Origin: Pleomorphochaeta sp964545735 | GTDB lineage: Bacteria > Spirochaetota > Spirochaetia > Sphaerochaetales > Sphaerochaetaceae | NCBI GenBank assembly: GCA_964545735.1 | Contig: CAZJGS010000156.1 | Span: 1 to 5,507, forward strand | Length of the DNA: 5,507 bases | Direction of reading: 5' to 3' | Shown here: one piece after another, positions 1 through 5,024 of the stretch | Numbering within the stretch: the first letter of the stretch is position 1 | Layout: each line of letters opens with the position of its first letter | Translations under genes and position numbers: made by a program | The notes under the pieces: model-generated | Database searches by the model: none | The model's input: only the letters and a program-made list of their open reading frames with translations | What the model was told of the DNA's origin: nothing

Positions 1-688
1 AAGTCATAGCTAAGACATCAAATAATGATACTAATTTATTTATTATAAATGTTGGTTTATATTCTTTAGATAATTCATCACCTTTTAAATTTAACCAAAC
101 ACAGTCAATATTAGAATTCATTGCTCCTAAGATATCACTTTCCAATCTGTCACCAATTACTAAGCACTCTTCTTTTTTAGCCTTTATTTTATCTAGAACA
201 ATTGAAAAATATTCAACATCAGGTTTTTGACAGCCCATCTCACCACTAATAAAAATATTGGAGAAATATTTTTCTATATCTGTAGATTTGAGTCTCCCGT
301 ACTGAGATTCAACTAAGCCGTTTGTTATCATTTGAATTTGGTAGCCTTGCGCCATAAAAGCAGATAAGACTTTGTGGGTATCTTCAATTACATGGGCTTG
401 TCGAGATAAAATACTTGTAAAGTCTCTTTCCATTTGCAAAGAATCCATATCAAAATTAAAATAATTAATAAAGTTTTCAAATCTCAATACTCTTAATTTG
501 TCTTGAGAAAGAGTTCCCTCTTCATATGCTTTCCAACAAGCTTTATTGATTTTATGGTAATCAGCCATAAGAGATGGAGTAACTTCAAAGTTATATATTT
601 TACCTAATTCTTTAAAGGTTTCTCTCTCTCCTTGAGTAAAATCAAATAGGGTATTATCGGCATCAAATAATAAATGTTTATATTTCAT
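1..688 (-). CDS. yjjG: YjjG-family HAD nucleotidase (pyrimidine 5'-nucleotidase-like), C-terminal end outside window
   Basis: 229 codons are visible from an ATG at 688; the gene runs off the left edge. All four HAD motifs are present. Motif I is FDADNT, with nucleophile Asp9 and acid/base Asp11. Motif II is ITNG (Thr122). Motif III is the lysine of CQKP (Lys155). Motif IV is GDRLESD (Asp180, Asp185). The helical cap lies at about residues 15-95. The TNGLVESQ...RLKST stretch and the GEMGCQKPD segment are typical of the YjjG/YfnB group. E. coli YjjG is about 225 residues and dephosphorylates non-canonical pyrimidine nucleotides and nucleoside monophosphates in the cytosol, so only a few residues should be missing. 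The exact substrate here is inferred from the family. No Shine-Dalgarno sequence precedes the ATG. The gene is transcribed divergently from thioredoxin. Confidence 0.86.
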   Translation of the reverse strand, partial: MKYKHLLFDADNTLFDFTQGERETFKELGKIYNFEVTPSLMADYHKINKACWKAYEEGTLSQDKLRVLRFENFINYFNFDMDSLQMERDFTSILSRQAHVIEDTHKVLSAFMAQGYQIQMITNGLVESQYGRLKSTDIEKYFSNIFISGEMGCQKPDVEYFSIVLDKIKAKKEECLVIGDRLESDILGAMNSNIDCVWLNLKGDELSKEYKPTFIINKLVSLFDVLAMT

Positions 689-763
689 AAATTTAATGTA
701 TAATAAATATAGGAATTTGTAAAAGCCTTCTATTTTAGAAAATTAAACAAAAATTAGTTATCA

Positions 764-776
764 GTGACTTTATCAC
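764..776. promoter_or_regulatory. Candidate Crp/Fnr-type operator GTGA-N5-TCAC upstream of thioredoxin
   Basis: The sequence GTGACTTTATCAC is a perfect 4+4 dyad around five bases. It resembles the half-sites bound by CRP-type helices, although the usual spacer is six bases, so this is one base short. Its centre (about 770) lies roughly 43 bases before the start expected from a TATTAT box at 801-806. That is close to where class II activators bind over a weak -35 region. The nearby Crp/Fnr regulator is the obvious candidate partner. This is inference from position and symmetry only. Confidence 0.3.
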
Positions 777-800
777 CTACAAAAATAAAGATTATTGATA

Positions 801-806
801 TATTAT
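801..806 (+). promoter_or_regulatory. Possible -10 box for thioredoxin
   Basis: TATTAT (or the overlapping TATAAA at 804-809) lies 51 bases before the thioredoxin ATG. The hexamer 17 bases upstream (TACAAA, 778-783) is a poor -35, as expected if an activator is needed. The region is AT-rich and chance matches are common. Confidence 0.3.
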
Positions 807-845
807 AAATACAAATAAGAAATAAATAAATTTACATTTAAAATT

Positions 846-851
846 GAGGAG
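846..851 (+). promoter_or_regulatory. Ribosome binding site of thioredoxin
   Basis: GAGGAG with six bases before the ATG at 858; a strong Shine-Dalgarno site that fixes the start. Confidence 0.8.
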
Positions 852-857
852 AAAAAA

Positions 858-1172
858 ATGATTAGACATATTACTAGTGAAACTTTTGAAAAAGACGTAT
901 TGAAATCTGATGTACCTGTATTAATAGACTTTTGGGCAGCTTGGTGTGGACCTTGTATAATGCAAGGATCTATTATAGAAAAGTTCGAAAATAAGGTTAC
1001 TGAAAAAGAAGCCAGAATTTGTAAGATTAATGTTGATGAACAACCTGCACTAGCACAACAATTCGGTGTAATGAGTATTCCTACTCTTATCGTTTTTGAA
1101 AATGGAAAAATTAAAAACCAAGTAGCTGGTGTTAACCAAGAAGCTGGTTTAAGAAAAATGTTAGGTATTTAA
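858..1172 (+). CDS. trxA: Thioredoxin
   Basis: A 104-residue single-domain thioredoxin, the usual family length. It shows the WCGPC active site (Cys30 and Cys33), the buried acid Asp24 in IDFWAAW, the cis-proline of SIPT (Pro75) and the FENGK turn before the last strand. It would act as a cytosolic dithiol reductant of disulfides, recycled by thioredoxin reductase; no reductase gene is visible here. Two positions after the active site are unusual. The Lys that normally follows CGPC is Ile34, and the conserved helix-kinking Pro (Pro40 in E. coli) is Ser38, giving CGPCIMQGS. There is also an extra Cys55. The gene stands alone, tail to tail with a Crp/Fnr-type regulator whose stop codon is one base away. 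With several thioredoxin paralogues common in such genomes, trxA is a family label rather than proof of the main copy. Confidence 0.93.
   Translation: MIRHITSETFEKDVLKSDVPVLIDFWAAWCGPCIMQGSIIEKFENKVTEKEARICKINVDEQPALAQQFGVMSIPTLIVFENGKIKNQVAGVNQEAGLRKMLGI
1116..1148 (+). repeat. Short tandem near-repeat inside the thioredoxin gene
   Basis: Two 15-base units, AACCAAGTAGCTGGT (1116-1130) and AACCAAGAAGCTGGT (1134-1148), differ at one base and are separated by GTT, an 18-base period. They encode NQVAG and NQEAG. Each unit is partly self-complementary (AACCA...TGGTT), so weak hairpins could form. It is in frame and leaves the reading frame intact. Confidence 0.75.
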
Positions 1173-1173
1173 T

Positions 1174-1821
1174 TTAGGCTGATATATCATACAAGGCAGA
1201 ATAGTCTTTAATAGAGATTTTACCTCTGCCTTGGATTATCCAACCTTCATTTTGAAAATATTTTAACATCCTAGAGACTACTTCTCTAGCGGTACCCAAA
1301 TCACGGGCAATTTCATCATGTGTAATTGAAAGATCATCACATTGTGTAATTGCCCTTTGTTCAACCAAATAAGAAGCAACTCTTCTATCCATACTACTAA
1401 AGGCCACTTGTTCAAGTGTCCACATAACATCAGATAATCTTGCAGCCATTATTGTATTTGTAAAGGTTGTTACCTCAGGATATTTGTCTTCAAGCCCATG
1501 ATATAAAGTACTGCTCAAAATTGTTAATATGGTATCAACCTCGGCTTTTACATGAACTTTAAAGCTAATATTTCTAATTCCACAACTTCCTGATAAAACA
1601 CAGACCTCACCCTCAAATAATCTATAAAGCGTTATTTCTTTGCCACTTTCATTTACTATATAAACTCTTAACCTTCCTGATAAAATACAAAGTACACCAG
1701 AACATCTAGGCAGCAGAGATCCTTTGTCAATTTTTCTTCTTGACACTCTATCTAAGGCTAGCTTATCACTGGTTCTTAATTTATTATAAAAAGGTAACAT
1801 TTTAGTTATTTCTAATTCCAT
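1174..1821 (-). CDS. Crp/Fnr-family transcriptional regulator, likely thiol or redox sensing
   Basis: 215 residues, normal for the family. The N-terminal cyclic-nucleotide-binding-like beta-barrel covers about residues 10-115, a dimerisation helix about 118-145, and a C-terminal winged helix-turn-helix about 147-212. The recognition helix reads TAREVVSRML, with Arg179, Glu180 and Arg184 at the positions by which CRP reads GTGA. The cAMP-contact Arg-Ser/Thr pair is not recognisable after GEVCVLSGSC, and the N-terminal cysteine cluster of FNR is absent. Instead cysteines occur at 40, 45, 74 and 80 in the sensor domain, plus Cys161. This fits a thiol-based or other redox sensor, which is inference. 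It sits convergent with thioredoxin, one base between stops, and divergent from a NUDIX gene. No Shine-Dalgarno precedes the ATG; a TATTATAC box lies directly before it. Confidence 0.88.
   Translation of the reverse strand: MELEITKMLPFYNKLRTSDKLALDRVSRRKIDKGSLLPRCSGVLCILSGRLRVYIVNESGKEITLYRLFEGEVCVLSGSCGIRNISFKVHVKAEVDTILTILSSTLYHGLEDKYPEVTTFTNTIMAARLSDVMWTLEQVAFSSMDRRVASYLVEQRAITQCDDLSITHDEIARDLGTAREVVSRMLKYFQNEGWIIQGRGKISIKDYSALYDISA
1192..1233. repeat. Inverted repeat near the 3' end of the regulator gene
   Basis: CAAGGCAGA (1192-1200) and TCTGCCTTG (1225-1233) are perfect 9-base inverted arms around a 24-base loop, within the last 20 codons of the regulator. Neither strand has a T run after the stem, so it is not a classical terminator. 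It lies 20 bases past the thioredoxin stop and could fold at the 3' end of a thioredoxin read-through transcript. Confidence 0.5.
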
Positions 1822-1899
1822 ATAAGTATAATAATTTGAACTGACTAAAAAGAAAAGCTAAATATGTAATATTTATAAAAATACAAAGGTTTGAGTCAA
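1822..1899. promoter_or_regulatory. Divergent spacer between regulator and NUDIX gene
   Basis: 78 bases that must hold both promoters. On the minus side TATTAT (1828-1833) or TATACT (1825-1830) abuts the regulator ATG. On the plus side TTGAAC (1836-1841) followed after 17 bases by TAAATA is a weak candidate. A small dyad TTTGA-G-TCAAA (1890-1900) overlaps the NUDIX start and could be a binding site or chance. No clear consensus promoter is visible. Confidence 0.35.
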
Positions 1900-2301
1900 A
1901 TGAAAGATTGTAAAGGTGCCGCTATTCTCATTTATAAAGTTAATAACACTAAAATTGAAGTTTTATTGGGCAAGAGAAAATATTTTCCTAATATTGGATA
2001 TTGGGGAATTCCAGGTGGAAAAATGGAAATTCCCGATAACAATAATTTTGAAAATACAGCCATTAGAGAATGCTTTGAAGAAACAGGAATAAGAGTAACC
2101 AAGGATTTAATACTCCTAGAGGAAATTCGTGACAATAAATTTATCTGGAACACTTATTTGTGTGAAGTAGCAAGTAATGAGGAAAACCTTTTCAAAGAAG
2201 AGGTTTTAGAATCAGCATGGTTTGATGTAAATAAACTTCCCATCCCCCTAGTAGATTTACTAGAAAAACAAATAAAAAAAGCTATTAAAATTATTTCTTA
2301 A
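1900..2301 (+). CDS. NUDIX hydrolase
   Basis: 133 residues from the ATG at 1900, which I prefer over the in-frame TTG at 1891: AAAGG at 1885-1889 is ten bases before the ATG but only one before the TTG. The Nudix box starts at Gly39-Gly40 and continues to RECFEETGI (Arg56, Glu57, Glu60, Glu61, Gly63), so the metal-binding glutamates are kept. The stretch between GGKMEIPD and RE is two residues longer than the standard spacing, and the usual first Glu of the box is Asp46. The protein starts with a conserved beta strand (GAAILIYKV) and has LLGKRK...YWGIPGG typical of nucleotide-sanitising members. It would hydrolyse a nucleoside diphosphate linked to another group; the substrate cannot be read from sequence. 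No terminator separates it from trpB, but trpB has its own promoter. Confidence 0.88.
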   Translation: MKDCKGAAILIYKVNNTKIEVLLGKRKYFPNIGYWGIPGGKMEIPDNNNFENTAIRECFEETGIRVTKDLILLEEIRDNKFIWNTYLCEVASNEENLFKEEVLESAWFDVNKLPIPLVDLLEKQIKKAIKIIS

Positions 2302-2309
2302 TAATTTAC

Positions 2310-2339
2310 TTGACAATATGTTTCTGTTTATAGTAACAT
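2310..2339 (+). promoter_or_regulatory. Promoter of trpB
   Basis: A perfect -35 TTGACA (2310-2315) is followed 18 bases later by TAACAT (2334-2339), a 4/6 match to the -10. Transcription would start near 2346, downstream of the ATG at 2338, which supports the later start codon at 2392. A better -10 match, TATAGT at 2329-2334, is only 13 bases from the -35. Confidence 0.55.
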
Positions 2340-2355
2340 GATTTTAACAAACATA

Positions 2356-2373
2356 GTTTCTACAAGTAGAAAC
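2356..2373. promoter_or_regulatory. Perfect dyad in the trpB leader (candidate operator or mRNA hairpin)
   Basis: GTTTCTACAAGTAGAAAC has perfect 8-base arms around AA. It lies about 10-28 bases after the predicted transcription start and three bases before the Shine-Dalgarno site. As DNA it suits a dimeric repressor; as RNA it could form a 7-bp stem with a CAAG loop next to the ribosome site. I do not recognise it as a known operator, T-box or TRAP target. Confidence 0.5.
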
Positions 2374-2376
2374 GCT

Positions 2377-2382
2377 AAGGAG
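2377..2382 (+). promoter_or_regulatory. Ribosome binding site of trpB
   Basis: AAGGAG, nine bases before the ATG at 2392. It decides this start over the in-frame ATG at 2338, which has no such site and lies before the predicted transcription start. Confidence 0.75.
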
Positions 2383-2391
2383 AAAAAGCAA

Positions 2392-3069
2392 ATGACAAAT
2401 TTAATTACTAAAGGAATCAATACTGATAATTTACCTAATAAAGATGGATTTTTTGGAGAATATGGTGGATCCTTTATACCTGAACAATTACAAGCTATTA
2501 TGGATAATGTTACTGAACAATACAAAAAAGCTATTGAAGATCCATTTTTTTTAGATGAATATGAATACCTTCTAAAGCATTATGTTGGTCGTCCCTCTCC
2601 TATTTATCATGCAAAAAGATTAAGTGAAGCAGTTGGTGGAGCTCAAATCTATTTAAAAAGAGAAGATTTAAACCATACTGGTGCTCATAAAATTAACCAT
2701 TGTGTAGGTGAAGCTTTACTTGCAAAGAGAATGGGTTATAAAAAGATAATTGCTGAAACAGGTGCTGGTCAACATGGTGTTGCTCTTGCTACTGCAGCAG
2801 CTTTATTAGGACTTGAATGTGATATTTATATGGGCGAAGTTGATATAAAGAAAGAAGCTCCAAATGTTACACGAATGAAAATTCTTGGTGCAAAAGTAAT
2901 CCCTGTTACAAGAGGAACTCAAACTCTTAAAGATGCAGTTGACGCTTGTTTTGAAGCTTATCTTGAAGATCCTATCAATCAACTTTATTGTATAGGTTCA
3001 GTTGTTGGTCCACATCCTTTTCCTATGATGGTTAGAGATTTTCAATCTGTTGTTGGTCGTGAAGCAAGA
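2392..3069 (+). CDS. trpB: Tryptophan synthase beta chain, N-terminal part (cut by gap)
   Basis: 226 codons are visible; family members have about 390-400, so roughly 170 are lost in the gap. The protein is a PLP-dependent fold-type II enzyme that joins indole and serine to make tryptophan in the cytosol, normally as an alpha2-beta2 complex with TrpA. Key marks are FGEYGGSFIPE (21-31), the PLP lysine in HTGAHKIN (Lys100), the catalytic glutamate in AETGAGQHG (Glu122) and GSVVGPHPFPMMVRDFQ (202-218). The short-form sequence matches TrpB1 rather than the longer TrpB2. The glycine-rich phosphate loop lies in the missing part. No other trp gene is upstream; trpA could be in the gap. The gene has its own promoter and a leader dyad, so it looks separately regulated from the NUDIX gene upstream. 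Confidence 0.95.
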
Positions 3070-3169
3070 NNNNNNNNNNNNNNNNNNNNNNNNNNNNNNN
3101 NNNNNNNNNNNNNNNNNNNNNNNNNNNNNNNNNNNNNNNNNNNNNNNNNNNNNNNNNNNNNNNNNNNNN
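3070..3169. other. Assembly gap of 100 N
   Basis: Exactly 100 N, a typical placeholder for a gap of unknown size. trpB enters from the left with about 500 bases of coding sequence still due, and YitT enters from the right on the other strand with its end still missing. The true distance should therefore exceed 100 bases unless the scaffold join is wrong. Translations across it are meaningless. Confidence 0.97.
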
Positions 3170-4038
3170 AATACTTTTGCAAGAGGTACAAAACCAAAGC
3201 CTAATACTTGGTAGGTTTCATGAACTATCATAAAGGCCTTATCATCTTCTTCATGAACAATTTGTGTTAATTGATTTATCAATTGATTTGGCACAACTGC
3301 CATCAAAGTCTTTCTTGATTGTTGTGTATATATGCCTTTTCCCTCAAGTATAGTACCCCCACGGTTAAGTTCACTGATAATTCTAATAGATATCGCTTCA
3401 TATCGATCGCTAAGGATATAAGCTGTTTTAGCATATTTATTACCAAGATTCATAACAACGAAATTAATAACTTGTCCTGAGATATATAAAGAGCACATTG
3501 CAAAAAGAGCTCGCTCTAGCCCAAATACCAATCCACCAATTAATACAACAACAGCATCACATAAGAAAATACAAGTACCAAGATTAAGTGCTGTATGTAA
3601 ATTGAGGATTTGCCCAACTATATCAGTTCCACCAGTATTTGATCCCGCTCTCATAACCAAGCCAATTCCTCCACCAACAAGAACTCCACCAAAAATAGCT
3701 GAAAGTAATATATCAACTTTATCACTATAATTTAAGAATCCTTGATAATCTGTTAATTGACCAAACAAGGTGACAAAAAGGGAAAGCAATAGCATTCCTA
3801 CAAAACTTTTTAAACCATATAAGCGACCAAAAATCTTTGTCCCTATAATAAATAAAGGAAAAGAAATCAGCAGCATTGTAAGACCGGTATCTATGTTAAA
3901 TAGATAATAGACTATTGTCGCTATTCCGCTTACTCCACCTGAGGCTATTCTAGCTGGTGTTATAAAACAAGCTATTCCAAACCCAGCGATAATTGTTCCA
4001 AAAATTATTTGGATATATTCATTAACTTTATTTTTCAT
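3170..4038 (-). CDS. YitT-family (DUF161/DUF2179) membrane protein, C-terminal end in gap
   Basis: 289 codons are visible from the ATG at 4038. The N-terminal half is hydrophobic, with likely membrane segments at about residues 9-29, 36-48, 50-69, 78-94, 108-130, 150-172 and 176-198. It contains the family motifs TPARIASGGVSGIA (27-40) and AGSNTGGTDI (131-140). The C-terminal soluble DUF2179 domain starts near 203, with RGGTILEGKGIYT (226-238) and the ending VLGFGFVPLAKV. YitT proteins are usually about 280-300 residues, so only a few residues are missing. Their function is not established; a transport or membrane role is often assumed. The start is ten bases after the stop of the NagB-like gene, with a weak GAGA ribosome site, so the two genes should share one transcript. 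It is convergent with trpB across the gap. Confidence 0.92.
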
Positions 4039-4048
4039 ATTTTCTCAT

Positions 4049-4807
4049 TTAAAAGTGATTTTTAGGTCTATTATCACTTAATATCAACATTGAAGAGGGT
4101 TTATCCAAAAATAAATCACATTCTACTTTTCTTCTTAAAGCTGTGCATGGCTGTAATGGACTCATTTGTCCATACAAACATGTAGCAACACCTCTTGCCT
4201 TTCTTTGATCAGGGCAAGAAACAATTATTGATTTTGCACTTAATAATTTTCTAATCGATAAGGTTATAGCCCTTGTTGGAACATCGTCAAGTTTATTAAA
4301 CCATTTCTCACCTACAAGTTGCTTTCTACTTCTCAAATCCAAATCAACGGCAATATAAGCATCTCTAGTTTCAAAATTAGCAGGAGGATCATTGTAGCCT
4401 AAGTGTCCGTTTTCACCTATACAAGAAAAGGCAACATCAATTTCTAAATCTTGAGCTATTAAATTTGCTTCTTGTACAGACTCATCAGTAGTTCCAAGAG
4501 GATGAAAACACTTTACTTTAGTTTCACCTAATAAATTTAAAAATCTAGTTTGCAAAAAATAGGTATTACTTTTGGGAGAATTGGGTTCAATACCAATAAA
4601 TTCATCAAATTGCAAAACACAAACTTTATCCCAAGGGATGTTTTCATAATGAGCTAAATTTTTTAAAGTTTCGATTTGACTAGCACCTGATTCTAGAACA
4701 ATAGTTGCATGACCTTTTATATTAATAGTTTCAAGAATTTTTGTAGCACCTAACTTTGCAGCTTGAAAACCTAAATCTCTTTTTTCTTCACTAATTGTAA
4801 TACGCAT
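4049..4807 (-). CDS. NagB-like sugar-phosphate deaminase/isomerase
   Basis: 252 residues from the ATG at 4807, chosen because AAGGGGA lies six bases upstream; an in-frame ATG at 4855 has no such site. The protein has the glucosamine-6-phosphate isomerase/6-phosphogluconolactonase fold, close in length to NagB. Visible marks are SGAS (40-43) in the phosphate loop, QFDEF (Asp68, matching Asp72 of E. coli NagB), CIGENGHLGYNDPP (129-142, with His135) and Lys203 near the end. Compared with E. coli NagB the catalytic Asp141 is Asn133 and Glu148 is Asp140. The NDPP form and VPTRAITLSI segment mark a NagB-like subgroup usually labelled glucosamine-6-phosphate deaminase, but its substrate is uncertain. 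If it is a deaminase, it would convert glucosamine-6-phosphate to fructose-6-phosphate and ammonia. It leads a likely operon with the YitT gene. Confidence 0.85.
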   Translation of the reverse strand: MRITISEEKRDLGFQAAKLGATKILETINIKGHATIVLESGASQIETLKNLAHYENIPWDKVCVLQFDEFIGIEPNSPKSNTYFLQTRFLNLLGETKVKCFHPLGTTDESVQEANLIAQDLEIDVAFSCIGENGHLGYNDPPANFETRDAYIAVDLDLRSRKQLVGEKWFNKLDDVPTRAITLSIRKLLSAKSIIVSCPDQRKARGVATCLYGQMSPLQPCTALRRKVECDLFLDKPSSMLILSDNRPKNHF

Positions 4808-4812
4808 TAACT

Positions 4813-4819
4813 TTCCCCT
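4813..4819 (-). promoter_or_regulatory. Ribosome binding site of the NagB-like gene
   Basis: Read on the minus strand, AAGGGGA sits about five bases before the ATG at 4807 and settles the start. Confidence 0.65.
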
Positions 4820-4838
4820 TGAGGTTAATCTACAGTTT

Positions 4839-4848
4839 TGATTAATCA
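4839..4848. promoter_or_regulatory. Palindrome TGATTAATCA upstream of the NagB-like gene
   Basis: A perfect 10-base palindrome 31 bases before the NagB-like start, in the promoter or leader region. A related TTAATC occurs at 4825-4830. It may be an operator, but short AT-rich palindromes arise readily by chance. Confidence 0.3.
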
Positions 4849-4870
4849 GTAGCAAGATAATTACCTATAA

Positions 4871-4988
4871 AATTCAATATTTTTTACTTATTTGAGTATT
4901 CTATAAAATAATTATTGAATTAATTGAAATAATATTTGACTTATGACAACAAATATTGAATTAATAAGCTCCATATTATTGAACAATA
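4871..4988. repeat. Repeated TATTGAA elements in the divergent nagB / flavin reductase spacer
   Basis: TATTGAA occurs four times: inverted at 4873-4879, then direct at 4913-4919, 4954-4960 and 4977-4983. The second and third extend to the identical 12-mer TATTGAATTAAT (4913-4924 and 4954-4965). The first and third form a perfect 12-base inverted repeat, AATTCAATATTT (4871-4882) with AAATATTGAATT (4951-4962). The fourth is itself a palindrome, TATTGAACAATA (4977-4988). Another pair, AATATTTG (4931-4938) and CAAATATT (4950-4957), flanks the middle. Centres are about 40, 41 and 23 bases apart. The 217-base spacer holds no gene that I can see and must contain the promoters for both flanking genes, so these may be sites for one regulator. 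Confidence 0.5.
4936..4966 (+). promoter_or_regulatory. Possible promoter of the flavin reductase-like gene
   Basis: TTGACT (4936-4941) is a 5/6 match to a -35 box. TTAATA (4961-4966) lies 19 bases later, a long spacing, and overlaps the third repeat copy. It is plausible but weak; no better candidate is visible. Confidence 0.3.
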
Positions 4989-5014
4989 CATCAAACAATA
5001 TTAACATTAGAAAT

Positions 5015-5020
5015 GAGGTG
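5015..5020 (+). promoter_or_regulatory. Ribosome binding site of the flavin reductase-like gene
   Basis: GAGGTG four bases before the ATG at 5025; a strong site, slightly close. Confidence 0.65.
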
Positions 5021-5024
5021 AATA

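Noticed and set aside
1932..2153. Minus-strand open frame opposite the NUDIX gene
   Set aside because: It is a shadow of a clear NUDIX coding frame, with no ribosome site and no family features.
2248..2263. Inverted repeat CTAGTA-GATT-TACTAG near the end of the NUDIX gene as a terminator
   Set aside because: It is inside the coding frame, the stem is short and AT-rich, and it is followed by an A-rich run rather than T on the plus strand.
2338..2391. Longer trpB N-terminus from the ATG at 2338
   Set aside because: The predicted transcript starts after this ATG, it has no ribosome site, and the strong AAGGAG site serves the ATG at 2392.
2346..2391. T-box or tryptophan riboswitch-like leader before trpB
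   Set aside because: The leader is only about 46 bases, far too short for a T-box, and lacks GAG/TAG triplet repeats for TRAP.
2328..2525. Minus-strand open frame opposite the start of trpB
   Set aside because: It overlaps the well-supported trpB coding frame and has no recognisable motif.
2998..3204. Apparent coding continuity across the N gap
   Set aside because: Runs of N translate as X and open both frames artificially; nothing can be concluded within 3070-3169.
4808..4855. Longer NagB-like N-terminus from the ATG at 4855
   Set aside because: No ribosome site precedes it, while AAGGGGA directly precedes the ATG at 4807; the extra residues do not resemble NagB.
4871..4988. CRISPR array or phage attachment repeats
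   Set aside because: The repeats are only 7-12 bases, irregular in orientation and spacing, and no cas, integrase or transposase gene is present.
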